DNA of 45,912 bases. Origin: Spirosoma utsteinense. Lineage in GTDB: Bacteria > Bacteroidota > Bacteroidia > Cytophagales > Spirosomataceae. Below the pieces are notes generated by a model. The model made no database searches. It was not told the origin of the DNA and saw only the letters and a program-made list of their open reading frames with translations. Where the stretch lies: the NCBI RefSeq assembly GCF_014282275.1, contig NZ_VFIA01000041.1, positions 1 to 45,912 of the forward strand. Direction: 5' to 3'. Numbering within the stretch: the stretch's first letter is position 1; the number at the start of each line of letters is the position of its first letter. This document shows, one piece after another, positions 23,798-32,556 of the stretch. A program made the translations under genes and the position numbers.

Positions 23798-24102
23798 TCT
23801 TCCTGTCCACACCCTGTACAATGTCTTCCTCTTTTTTTAATCGAATGTCGTTGGGCTGTTCTACGCAGCCCAACGACTGCTTCGAAGGCGGCTTGATCAC
23901 TGCTAAATAGGTATAGGTTACTTTTCAAATTTGAATAACCACATACAAAATCCTGCTTTTTACCTACAAATAGTACAGTAAGGGGATGATCTTAGTTACT
24001 TTTATCCCAACTCATATAAACAAAAATCAATCTGTTGGTAGTAGCCCGACAGACTAGTGGATAATTCATCTGAGACTGATTAACTTTCTATTCCCTTTTC
24101 TT
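23798..24102. other. 305-base intergenic region with a hairpin
   Basis: A 12-bp perfect hairpin (gtcgttgggctg, 23847-23858, with 23866-23877) lies 50 bases after the stop at 23797. No T-run follows it on the plus strand, so it is a weak terminator candidate. The rest is AT-rich and probably includes the promoter for 24103. Confidence 0.5.
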
Positions 24103-24693
24103 ATGAAGCGACGTCTATTTATTGGTCAACTCGTTGCGGGTTGTATGTTACCCCTACTGCCCGACCCTGTTCTTGCCCATGCCTCTTCCGGGGACATGAA
24201 AGCCAGGCAGGCTATACATGTCTTCCTGAATAGGGTAGGCGGATTGGTTACGAGTGGTCAGGTGGGTAGTCCTGAGCGACTGACCATTGCCCGCGTGTAC
24301 AATCCCGAACGCACCAACCTGTCTTCTCTGGTAACCCTGGCCAACCGCGATATCGAGCTGGCTGGTCGTGTACTGAGCAGGGATTTATCGATAGAGGCCG
24401 CTCCCCTCATTGATAACACCTTACCGGGCTCGTTTGGCTCTTATTCTGCCCGTTTTGACCGGGAGGGTTTTCAGGTTATCTGGCAGGCACTCGCCCGCAT
24501 CGGCCGTTCAGAACGTGTGTCTGAAGGGACTATGCTGCTGATGGGGAGCAAAGGGGTTCTACAGCTGAACATGGATCAACTGAGCTACCGCCTGGTCGAT
24601 CTGAGGGGTCGGGTGGTGCAGTCCGGGAAATCAGAAGGGATCGCTGCCGTGAACCGATCGACTGTTGCCCAGGATCGTCCCGGCTTATTTTAG
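24103..24693 (+). CDS. Exported protein of unknown function
   Basis: A 196-residue protein. Residues 1-26 form a signal peptide (MKRRLFIGQLVAGCMLPLLP, cleaved near VLAHA). The mature part is mixed alpha/beta, with NRVGGLVTSGQVGSPERLTI near the start and a C-terminal beta stretch (MDQLSYRLVDLRGRVVQSGK). No catalytic motif is seen. It is followed 55 bases later by the leucine-rich-repeat gene and lies in a run of same-strand genes leading to the tail-collar protein and adhesin. Confidence 0.65.
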   Translation: MKRRLFIGQLVAGCMLPLLPDPVLAHASSGDMKARQAIHVFLNRVGGLVTSGQVGSPERLTIARVYNPERTNLSSLVTLANRDIELAGRVLSRDLSIEAAPLIDNTLPGSFGSYSARFDREGFQVIWQALARIGRSERVSEGTMLLMGSKGVLQLNMDQLSYRLVDLRGRVVQSGKSEGIAAVNRSTVAQDRPGLF

Positions 24694-24748
24694 TACCTGT
24701 CCAGTTTAACCGATCGAGAATGAACCCATATTTTACACGGTAGTTAAC

Positions 24749-25384
24749 ATGAACTCAGACATTACCGCGCCTGCCAGGACGTGTCCGCCCGGTGCCGATA
24801 CGCATGCCAAGCGCCTTACGTGGTGGAGCGAACTGGAACCCCAGTGGCGGGCAGCCTTTCAGGCAGCCTCGTTTGGCCATACGAATCAACCCTCATACGA
24901 AGACCTGGAAGCACTTTGGCAAACTACGGTGCTGCGTTTTGCTGGCCCCAGGGCTTTCCACCCCAACCTGCCCTTCGAACTATCCAATTGTTCCGGTCTG
25001 GCTGGCATGAGCAACCTGGAAATTCTGGTGCTGACCAATCATCACCTTGACTCCATCGCTGAGGTTGCCGGCATGCCCAACCTGAAGAGTCTGTTTGTCA
25101 ATAACAACGCCATTCAGAGCCTGGAGGCCCTGTCCGGTCTGACGCAGTTGACCCAATTGTATGCACAGATCAATCAGATAACGTCGATCGAACCGCTGCG
25201 CAACCTGACCGGCCTGACAGAGGTGTATATCAATTTTAACGCCCTCAAGACGCTGAACGGACTTACCCGCAAACACGCCAATATCCTAAAGTCGTTTTAT
25301 TGCCTCCCGAACGATCAACTACCCGATCGGGAGACATTACGCGTGGAACGAACCCTGGGTATTCGCTGTCGCTCGCTTCACTGA
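24749..25384 (+). CDS. Leucine-rich-repeat protein (SDS22-like)
   Basis: A 211-residue protein without a signal peptide. After an N-terminal helical region (LEPQWRAAFQAASFG) there are about five 21-22-residue leucine-rich repeats from residue 75 to 185 (MSNLEILVLTNHHLDSIAEV, MPNLKSLFVNNNAIQSLEAL, LTQLTQLYAQINQITSIEPL). They are of the SDS22/internalin type and should form a curved binding surface. The ligand is unknown. Similar short repeat proteins occur beside secreted-fibre genes, and the next gene is a tail-collar protein. Confidence 0.8.
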   Translation: MNSDITAPARTCPPGADTHAKRLTWWSELEPQWRAAFQAASFGHTNQPSYEDLEALWQTTVLRFAGPRAFHPNLPFELSNCSGLAGMSNLEILVLTNHHLDSIAEVAGMPNLKSLFVNNNAIQSLEALSGLTQLTQLYAQINQITSIEPLRNLTGLTEVYINFNALKTLNGLTRKHANILKSFYCLPNDQLPDRETLRVERTLGIRCRSLH

Positions 25385-25438
25385 TTAATCGTATTCATTT
25401 TTATTCAATCATACGTTATACCTAAATCCTTTAGTTCG

Positions 25439-25957
25439 ATGGAACCCTTTATTGGTCAGATTATTATGTTTGGTGGCAACTTCGCTATTCGGGGGTATGC
25501 CATTTGTAGCGGGCAACTTATGTCGATAGCCCAGAATACAGCCCTATTTTCAATACTAGGAACCACATACGGTGGGAACGGTCAGACAACTTTTGGTCTA
25601 CCTGACCTTCGGGGACGGGTCCCCATCGGGCAGGGTCAGGGCCCTGGCTTACCTAACTTCACGTTGGGCCAACTTGCCGGAACGACGTCGGTAACGCTCA
25701 ATTCCTCAAATATGCCGATCCACAACCATTCGCTTGTTGCCGTAACGGAAACCGGCAACGTCGCATCGCCCCAGAACGCCTTCCTGGCCGCAACGGGCGC
25801 CCTTGATCCGGAGTACCGTGCTTCAGGTTCCAACGTGGCAATGGCGCCCCAGTCGATTGGGAACGCGGGTAGCAGTCAGCCTTTCAGCATCATGCCACCC
25901 TACCTGACGATCAATTACCTGATCGCTTTAGAAGGCATATACCCATCCCGAAACTAG
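25439..25957 (+). CDS. Phage-tail-collar domain protein (microcystin-dependent-protein family)
   Basis: A 172-residue protein of the MdpB/tail-collar family. The N-terminus has the family pattern PFIGQIIMFGGNFAIRGYA followed by CSGQLMSIAQNTALFSILG and FGLPDLRGRVPIGQGQGPGL. A His-containing MPIHNHSL follows, with a closing PPYLTINYLIALEG. These domains come from short tail fibres and in Bacteroidota often stand alone on chromosomes as secreted proteins. There are no other phage genes here, so this is not a prophage. Confidence 0.9.
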   Translation: MEPFIGQIIMFGGNFAIRGYAICSGQLMSIAQNTALFSILGTTYGGNGQTTFGLPDLRGRVPIGQGQGPGLPNFTLGQLAGTTSVTLNSSNMPIHNHSLVAVTETGNVASPQNAFLAATGALDPEYRASGSNVAMAPQSIGNAGSSQPFSIMPPYLTINYLIALEGIYPSRN

Positions 25958-26111
25958 TGACCATTTGCCCGTTGGTCAATAGGGTGAACGAATGCTCCGT
26001 ATTGACTAACTGCAATAGACGTTGATAGCTGCGGATCAAAACATCTGATGGCTATTGAGCTATTCGAACCAATCAATGTATTACTCAAAATAACCTTTTT
26101 TCTTCTATCGC

Positions 26112-29100
26112 ATGAAAAACTTCTACGCTGGACGGGTACCGGAAGATTCCTTCCGACCTATCCGCAATCTCATAAACCAGACGCTTTCTCTTCGGGTAGC
26201 CTGGGGTGTGTTCCTCCTGCTGTCCATGCTGTCTTTACGGACGCAGGCCCAGACAGCTCCCAGTTCGATCACCATTTCGGGAGCCTGCTTCGGAGGAACC
26301 TACGTCCTCGATAAAGTGAGTGACAACTATGAAGCAACCAACCGGCCGGCCTACCTGGGTTCAGGGACGGTTACGCTGAACGGTACAGCTTATAACGATG
26401 TTCAAATTGCGGCTTTTTATGAACCGTCCGGCCCTGCCTGGGTAATCGCCTTCGACGGGGGAGCTTACCTCTCCAACCCGAGTACAGCGAATATTCCGCC
26501 CACATCAGGCTGGGTAGTTGAAGACAATTCACAAGCGTTCGGCAATTGTACGGGGCCATCACCGTTTCAGGTAACGACCGGAACCGTGCGTATTACACCC
26601 GCCAGCCTCGCTGCGGTTTGTTCCGGTTCACCTGTCAGTCTTACGGCTGTGCCGACCAACTTTACGTCGCCTACCTACGCCTGGAGCAGCACTCCATCGG
26701 GCTTTTCGGGCTCAGGAGCGGTCTTCACGCAAAACGCGCCGACTGTCAATGCGACAACAAACTATACAATCAGGGTTGTTGCCACCGGTGGGGTAGCCAG
26801 CGCTACGGCCACCATCGGCGTTACGGTCAATCCATCGCCCACGCTGGTAGCGGGCGCTACGGTCAATCCAACTACCTGCGGAGGAACGAGTGGCAGTATT
26901 GCCTTCACCACATCCAACCTGCCAAACGGTACTTATTCGGTAAGCTTTACCGGTACGGGCAGCCCGAAAACGGTTACCGTCACCAGCAACGCGTTTAATC
27001 TGACGGGTCTGGGTGCGGGTACCTACAGCAACTTCTCGGTTACCAGCAATGGCTGCACGGGTACGGTAGCCACCTCCAAAACGCTGACCGATCCGGTAGC
27101 GCCAACCCTGACACTGGGTGCGGGTACCAACCCGACGAGCTGTGGGGGTTCTAACGGCAGCATTGCCTTCACGACCAGTCTGGCCAACGGCACCTACTCG
27201 CTGACGTATACCGGTACGGGTAGCCCCCAGACCATCACCGTTACTAGTGGCGCTTTCAGCCTGACGGGCCTTTCGGCGGGTACCTACAGCAACTTCTCGG
27301 TCACCGCTAACGGTTGCACCGGTACGGTTGCCACGTCCCGTACCCTGAGTGATCCGGCCCAGCCCCTGGCCAGCGTTGGTGCCGCTCAGTCCATTTGTGT
27401 TGGTACAGCCGCCACACTGTCAGCCACCGCTACCAACGGTACAGGTGTATGGAGCGTCCAGAGTGGACCTTCTACCTCAGCTTCGCAGTTCAATAACACA
27501 GCGTCAACCTCGGCGGTATTCACCCCGGCCGGTGGAGCGGGTAGTTATACCCTGCGCTGGACCGTGAGCAACGGCAGCTGTACCCCCGCCACTGCCGACG
27601 TGGTCATCACCGTAAACGCTTTGCCGACACTCACGGCCGGCGCGCCGACGAATCCTTCCTGCACAGCCAGCAACGGGAGTATTGCCTTCACCACGGGGAA
27701 TGTGCCTAATGGTACCTATTCGGTAAGCTTTACCGGTACGGGCAGTCCAAAAACGGTCACCGTCACCAGCAACGCGTTTAGTCTGACGGGTCTGGCTTCG
27801 GGTACCTACAGCAACTTCTCGATCACCGCCAACGGTTGCACCGGTTCAGTCAGTTCGTCAGTGACATTGAACGAACCAGCTCCGATCACGGTAAGTCTGT
27901 CCTCCAGCGGTACTATTACGTGTAGCAATACGGCGGTTACGCTAACGGCAAACAGCGCTGAGCCAAACCTTGTCTATGTGTTCACGGGGCCATCGGGCGC
28001 GGTTGCCAGTACGGGCGCTACGGCCAGTGTTAGCCAGGCGGGTACCTACACCGTCGTTGCCAGCGCACCTACGGGTTGTACGGCCAGCGCTACAACTACG
28101 GTTATCAGTGATGCGCTGAGCCCTCAATCTGTAAGCATTAGCCTGAGCGGCCCTTTAAGCTGTAATGAATCAACGGTCACAGTAACAGGCGGAACTAGTA
28201 CGCCCAATTCGACTTTCGCCTTCACCGGACCCGGTATTGTGAGCGTTAGCGGCAATGTGGCCACGGTTAACAGAGCCGGGTTGTACACGGTGATCGTAAC
28301 TTCTCCCAATGGATGCACAGCCTCTAACTCGACTACGCTTACAGGCAGCGCTGATCGTCCGGAGAACCTGAGTCTGACTGCCAGCGGCCAGATCAGCTGT
28401 TCGCAAACTACCGTTACCTTAACGGCCGCCAGCTCAACGACCGGTGTCACGTACAGTTTCAGTGGTCCCGGTATCGTCAGCACGACGGCCAATACCGCGC
28501 TGGTAAGTCTGGCCGGTACGTATACTGTCGTTGCGACGGCCACTTCAGGCTGTACATCGCTTGCTACAACTACTGTTATCGGCGATACACAATCGCCCCA
28601 GAACGTAAGCCTGACGGCCAGCGGTCCGATTACCTGCACAAACCCGACCGTTACGCTCACGGCGGGCAGTACGACCGGTGGGGTTACCTACAGCTTTAGC
28701 GGCCCTGGTATTGTCAGTACAACCGCCGGCACGGCCACTGTCAGTCAGGCGGGTACCTATACCGTTAGGGTTACCGCTACGAACGGATGTACGGCAACCA
28801 CATCGACAACGGTTATCGGTAACACCGAAGCACCTCAAAATGTCGGTCTCGTAGCCAGTGGTTCGATCAGTTGTGCCAACCCGGCCGCTACCCTGACAGC
28901 CAGCAGCAGCTCGGCTAATGTGACCTATGTCTTCAAAGGGGCATCGGGTGTCGTGGCGAGCACGGGTGCTACGGCCAGTGTGACGCAGGCGGGTACCTAT
29001 ACCGTCATTGCTACGGGCCCGAACGGGTGTACGGCCAGCGCCACGGTTACGGTTGCCGGAGACTCCGAACTCCCGCAGAATGTGACACTCAGTGCCAGCG

Positions 29101-31190
29101 GTCCGTTGAGCTGTACGGTGTCGTCGATTCTGCTCACGGCGGGCAGCAGCACATCCGGCGTAACCTATACGTTCAGCAATGGAGCGGCCCAGATTGGCAA
29201 TGGCAACACGGCCACTGTCACCAGCGCGGGTACCTACTCGGTCGTTGTAACACGCCCTAACGGCTGTTCGACCTCGGCCAGTACCACGGTGATACTGACC
29301 AACGACGTGCCACCCGCCCCTGACCTGAGCAGCCGCACGGTGTCTCAAAACACGGGCGATGTGACGCTGACGGCCACCAACTGCACGGGTACCATCAACT
29401 GGACTGGTCCCAACAACACCAGCGGAACCGGTTCCATCGTTGTTCCCACAGCTACCGTGGGTAGTTTCGCTTATGCGGCCGTTTGTGTACGCGGCACCTG
29501 TACCAGCGCTCCGGCGAACCTGACGGTAACGGTTACGTCTGCCGCCAGCCAGGCATTGCAACTGGTTACACCCCTGTACAACTGCCTGACCGGTAGCCTA
29601 ACCTTCCAGACGACGGGTGGTACGGGTGGCCTGATCGAGTTCCGCGCCATTGGGGTAACGGACTGGAGCAGCAACCCAACCCATGTAGTCGAAGCTGAAC
29701 TGCGGGCCGATGCGAACAGCAGTGGTGTACTGATGCTGATGGCTCGCCAGAATGGGCAGGTGGTAACCCTGAATTTCGACTTCCGGGCTTTCTGCGCCGG
29801 CAGCAACGGCAATCAGCCTCCACAGGTTGTAATGCCTATATCGACCCAGGGTGCAACCCAGGGTAGTCCATTCAGCTTCGCGATTCCGTCCGGTACGTTC
29901 GCCGATCCGGAAAATCAAGCTCTGACGCTTTCCGTACAGGGGTTACCCGCTGGTCTGTCGTTTGCGGGTACTACCATTAGCGGAACACCGACGGTATCGG
30001 GTAACTTCCCCCTATTGGTAACCGCAACCGATCCGGGCGGACTATCGGCTAATACCACGTTCATGCTGGTCGTTACCGCAACGGGTACAGCCCAGCCGCT
30101 GGCGCTTATTGTACCGCTCTACAACTGCCAGACGGGTGCCATTACCTTCCGAACAGAGGGCGGCAACGGTTCGCTGATCGAATACCGGGCGGTTGGCGTA
30201 ACCGACTGGTCGCCTAATCCAAGTCAGACGGTAGATGCCCCCCTGCGGCAGGACCTGAGCAGCTCACCGGTATTGACACTGATGGCCCGTCAGAACGGGG
30301 TTGTCGTGATGCGGGAATTTAACTTCCGCACCTTCTGTCAGGACGTTCCGGTCAACAACCTCCCGCCGACGTTCCACGGACCGTTGGCCAGTCAGCAGGG
30401 TACTCAGGGACAGCCGTTCAGTTATCAGATTCCACAGGCAGCCTTTAGTGATCCAGAAAGCGGAACACTCACGTTTACGGTAAACGGTCTGCCCGCCGGG
30501 TTAAGCTTCAACGGAGCCACTCGTACCATCAGCGGTACACCAACGCAGCCGGGTAGTTATACGGTTGTCATTACGGCGGCAGATCCGCAGAATGCTACGG
30601 CAAACGGCAACCTGTTAATCAGTATCGCACCTGGTGGTACAGGGCCAGCTCCGTTGCAGTTAGTGACGCCCCTGTACAATTGCGCAACGGGTGCTATCAC
30701 GTTCCAGACAACGGGCGGCAATGGTTCGCTGATCGAATATCGGTCGGTTGGCGTAACCGACTGGTCGCCCAATGCGAACCAGACGGTGGATGCACCCCTG
30801 CGGCAGGATTTGAACAGCTCATCGGTATTGACACTGATGGCTCGCCAGAATGGAGTTGTCGTGATGCTTGACTTCGATTTCCGCGCCTTCTGCAACCGGT
30901 CAACCCGGATCGCGACGCGGGAAACGGCAGAACAACCGCTGCGGGTAACCCTGCTGGGAAACCCGGTACAGGGTGAGTCTGTCGAGGTCGACGTAACGGG
31001 AGCCGAGGGTAAAAAACTTACCTTCACCCTCACCGACATGAATGGCCAGACTGTTACCCAACAGGCGATTCCGTCGGCCGCTGTGGTAGAACGTCAGTCC
31101 CTGCGGATTGGTCGCCGGGTTGGCGGGGTACTGCTGCTGCGGGTACATACCGACAGCCAGCAGGCAGTGGTCAAAGTGATCGTGCCGTAA
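26112..31190 (+). CDS. Giant Ig-like repeat adhesin with type IX secretion-like tail
   Basis: A 1692-residue secreted protein. The N-terminal leader has its hydrophobic core at about residues 28-46 (VAWGVFLLLSMLSLRTQAQT). Then come SprB-like modules with GSIAFTT and NGTYSVSFTGTGSPKTVTVT (three copies, about 250-420 and 510-590), six ~80-residue repeats at 592-1069 (SFSGPGIVST and AGTYTVVATATSGCT cores with paired Cys), and three copies of a PLYNC...RFC module (about 1147-1229, 1329-1409, 1513-1594). Two putative-Ig domains (GLPAGLSFAGTTISGTPTVS) separate the latter. The end (residues about 1605-1692) looks like a type A sorting domain, meaning export by type IX secretion. Probable role: surface adhesion or gliding. 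Confidence 0.88.
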   Translation: MKNFYAGRVPEDSFRPIRNLINQTLSLRVAWGVFLLLSMLSLRTQAQTAPSSITISGACFGGTYVLDKVSDNYEATNRPAYLGSGTVTLNGTAYNDVQIAAFYEPSGPAWVIAFDGGAYLSNPSTANIPPTSGWVVEDNSQAFGNCTGPSPFQVTTGTVRITPASLAAVCSGSPVSLTAVPTNFTSPTYAWSSTPSGFSGSGAVFTQNAPTVNATTNYTIRVVATGGVASATATIGVTVNPSPTLVAGATVNPTTCGGTSGSIAFTTSNLPNGTYSVSFTGTGSPKTVTVTSNAFNLTGLGAGTYSNFSVTSNGCTGTVATSKTLTDPVAPTLTLGAGTNPTSCGGSNGSIAFTTSLANGTYSLTYTGTGSPQTITVTSGAFSLTGLSAGTYSNFSVTANGCTGTVATSRTLSDPAQPLASVGAAQSICVGTAATLSATATNGTGVWSVQSGPSTSASQFNNTASTSAVFTPAGGAGSYTLRWTVSNGSCTPATADVVITVNALPTLTAGAPTNPSCTASNGSIAFTTGNVPNGTYSVSFTGTGSPKTVTVTSNAFSLTGLASGTYSNFSITANGCTGSVSSSVTLNEPAPITVSLSSSGTITCSNTAVTLTANSAEPNLVYVFTGPSGAVASTGATASVSQAGTYTVVASAPTGCTASATTTVISDALSPQSVSISLSGPLSCNESTVTVTGGTSTPNSTFAFTGPGIVSVSGNVATVNRAGLYTVIVTSPNGCTASNSTTLTGSADRPENLSLTASGQISCSQTTVTLTAASSTTGVTYSFSGPGIVSTTANTALVSLAGTYTVVATATSGCTSLATTTVIGDTQSPQNVSLTASGPITCTNPTVTLTAGSTTGGVTYSFSGPGIVSTTAGTATVSQAGTYTVRVTATNGCTATTSTTVIGNTEAPQNVGLVASGSISCANPAATLTASSSSANVTYVFKGASGVVASTGATASVTQAGTYTVIATGPNGCTASATVTVAGDSELPQNVTLSASGPLSCTVSSILLTAGSSTSGVTYTFSNGAAQIGNGNTATVTSAGTYSVVVTRPNGCSTSASTTVILTNDVPPAPDLSSRTVSQNTGDVTLTATNCTGTINWTGPNNTSGTGSIVVPTATVGSFAYAAVCVRGTCTSAPANLTVTVTSAASQALQLVTPLYNCLTGSLTFQTTGGTGGLIEFRAIGVTDWSSNPTHVVEAELRADANSSGVLMLMARQNGQVVTLNFDFRAFCAGSNGNQPPQVVMPISTQGATQGSPFSFAIPSGTFADPENQALTLSVQGLPAGLSFAGTTISGTPTVSGNFPLLVTATDPGGLSANTTFMLVVTATGTAQPLALIVPLYNCQTGAITFRTEGGNGSLIEYRAVGVTDWSPNPSQTVDAPLRQDLSSSPVLTLMARQNGVVVMREFNFRTFCQDVPVNNLPPTFHGPLASQQGTQGQPFSYQIPQAAFSDPESGTLTFTVNGLPAGLSFNGATRTISGTPTQPGSYTVVITAADPQNATANGNLLISIAPGGTGPAPLQLVTPLYNCATGAITFQTTGGNGSLIEYRSVGVTDWSPNANQTVDAPLRQDLNSSSVLTLMARQNGVVVMLDFDFRAFCNRSTRIATRETAEQPLRVTLLGNPVQGESVEVDVTGAEGKKLTFTLTDMNGQTVTQQAIPSAAVVERQSLRIGRRVGGVLLLRVHTDSQQAVVKVIVP
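27885..29318 (+). repeat. Six tandem ~240-base repeats inside the adhesin
   Basis: Coding repeats for residues 592-1069, averaging 80 codons. Each has a V.L.ASG.I.C start, a TYSFSGPG-like middle and a GTYTV..T...GCT end. Near-identical stretches recur (for example gcgggtacctataccgt near 28750 and 28990), so copy number could change by recombination. Confidence 0.85.
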
Positions 31191-31240
31191 AGGACCGAAG
31201 CATAGGATTATCCCGGAATTGGGATGGTCACCAGAATCAG

Positions 31241-31284
31241 CGTCATCAGATGGCTAGTTTACGTCATCTGATGACGTTGTTTTT
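31241..31284 (+). terminator. Terminator of the adhesin gene, overlapping the end of cysC
   Basis: A 12-bp perfect stem (cgtcatcagatg, 31241-31252, with 31265-31276) is followed by ttgttttt. It serves the rightward adhesin transcript and overlaps the last codons and stop of the convergent cysC gene (31254). Confidence 0.8.
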
Positions 31285-31805
31285 AACCAGGTAAGCAGGG
31301 CATTCAGCAGGCGTTGTTCGCTGGCTTCCCGTGTTTCGGTGCTGGTATCGATATGGAGGTCCGGCGTTTCGGGCCTGTCATACGGGTCATTGACGCCGGT
31401 TAAATTGGTGATATGGTCCGCATGCGCCTGAGGTAGCAAGGCACGGGCATAGAGACCTTTGGTATCGCGCTGCTGTAAAGTCGGCAGGGCACAGTCGATA
31501 AAAACAAGTCTGGAGCCTGGCATCAGCACGGCCAGTTCATCCCGTACCGACTTATATGGATTGATAGCTGCCAGTATAACGATGACCCCATGATGAACCA
31601 GCCGCTGGCCGATAAAACCCAACCGCCGGATATTCTCCTGCCGGTCCTGAGCCGAAAAGGTCAGTTCGGGCCATAGATGTCGTCGGTAGCGGTCTCCATC
31701 AAGTACCTCGACCCGGTAGCCCAGTGTGGTCAGGCGTTCGGCTACCCCCTTCGACAGGGTGGATTTTCCGGCCCCGGATAAGCCGGTAAATTGAATAAAA
31801 AGCAT
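31254..31805 (-). CDS. cysC: Adenylylsulfate (APS) kinase
   Basis: A 183-residue kinase that phosphorylates APS to PAPS with ATP. The Walker A motif is at residues 8-16 (GLSGAGKST), followed by VEVLDGDRYRRHLWPEL and the APS-binding FSAQDRQENIRR, with AAINPYKSVRDE and FIDCALPTLQQRDTKGLYA further on. Length is normal. No sulfurylase (cysDN or sat) gene is next to it. The divergent neighbours at 31831 and 32557 include a PAPS-using sulfotransferase, so it probably supplies that enzyme rather than sulfate assimilation. Confidence 0.93.
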   Translation of the reverse strand: MLFIQFTGLSGAGKSTLSKGVAERLTTLGYRVEVLDGDRYRRHLWPELTFSAQDRQENIRRLGFIGQRLVHHGVIVILAAINPYKSVRDELAVLMPGSRLVFIDCALPTLQQRDTKGLYARALLPQAHADHITNLTGVNDPYDRPETPDLHIDTSTETREASEQRLLNALLTWLKTTSSDDVN

Positions 31806-31830
31806 ACTAAACCAAGCGTTAGTTTATACG

Positions 31831-32532
31831 ATGGACAATCGATTTTTCAAACTGCCTTTTTACTTTGATGAAGCAGCGCTCACCCAGGATCTGGCGCTAA
31901 GCCGGGCGCTGAACTGGCGGCAGCATTTCAACCAGCGGGACTATGCCGGAGACTGGAGTAGTCTGGCCCTCCGGTCGGCATCGGGCCGTGAGGACGATAT
32001 TTACGCGCACCCAATCCAATACGACTATGCTGATACAGCCCTGCTGGCGAAATGTAAGTACTTCCGGCAGGTTTGTGATCAATTTCAATGCGAAAAAGAA
32101 TCGATCCGTCTGCTGGCCCTGGCACCGGGCAGCGTCATCAACGAACATACTGACCTGCACACGGGGTATCCCTACGGCCTTTTCCGGCTACACATCCCCA
32201 TTCAAACGGCAGAGGCTGTCCGGTTTCGGGTAGCAGGTGTCGATTTACCCATGCGGGCGGGTGAATGCTGGTATGCTAATTTTCACCTGCCCCATAGCGT
32301 ACGCAACGAGGGGGCCATTGAGCGGGTACACCTGGTCATCGATTGCCGGCGAAATGCGTGGTCCGACGCCCTGTTCGGGCAGGTGGGTTATGACTTCGGG
32401 GAAGAGGCCCGCGTGCTGGATTACTCCCGGCAAACCAAACGGCAGATGATAGCTGAATTATCCCGAACGGACACCGAAACGTCCCGTCAGCTGGTTGCTC
32501 AGCTCCGGCAGGAGTTAGGTGAGGGTAACTGA
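31831..32532 (+). CDS. Aspartyl/asparaginyl beta-hydroxylase-like dioxygenase
   Basis: A 233-residue Fe(II)/2-oxoglutarate-type enzyme. The predicted iron ligands are a His in NEHTDLHTGYPYG (with the adjacent Asp) and a His in FHLPHSVRNEG. The Arg of VHLVIDCRR could bind 2-oxoglutarate, and LHIPIQTAEAVRFRV carries the family's second strand. It would hydroxylate a protein or peptide side chain. It is divergent from cysC by 25 bases and lies 24 bases before the sulfotransferase gene on its own strand, suggesting a shared modification pathway. Confidence 0.82.
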   Translation: MDNRFFKLPFYFDEAALTQDLALSRALNWRQHFNQRDYAGDWSSLALRSASGREDDIYAHPIQYDYADTALLAKCKYFRQVCDQFQCEKESIRLLALAPGSVINEHTDLHTGYPYGLFRLHIPIQTAEAVRFRVAGVDLPMRAGECWYANFHLPHSVRNEGAIERVHLVIDCRRNAWSDALFGQVGYDFGEEARVLDYSRQTKRQMIAELSRTDTETSRQLVAQLRQELGEGN

Positions 32533-32556
32533 TTTGTACGATTGAAAACATAGTTA

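Noticed and set aside
22871..23821. 316-codon antisense open frame over the unknown pair
   Set aside because: Low-complexity Arg/Gly-rich shadow; the plus-strand ORFs have coherent beta-domain sequence and a terminator upstream, and genes around run in the plus direction.
23847..23877. Perfect 12-bp hairpin as a strong terminator
   Set aside because: There is no T-run after it on either strand, so it was only noted within the intergenic entry.
25439..25957. Tail-collar protein as a sign of a prophage
   Set aside because: No integrase, capsid, terminase or other tail gene is present; this family is common as a stand-alone chromosomal gene.
26840..29318. Regularly spaced repeats that might be a CRISPR or non-coding array
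   Set aside because: Units are about 240 bases, stay in frame, and encode Ig-like modules of one secreted protein.
28124..29561. Antisense open frames of 178 and 338 codons inside the adhesin
   Set aside because: They follow the repeat periodicity of the adhesin and are by-products of its Thr/Ser/Gly codons.
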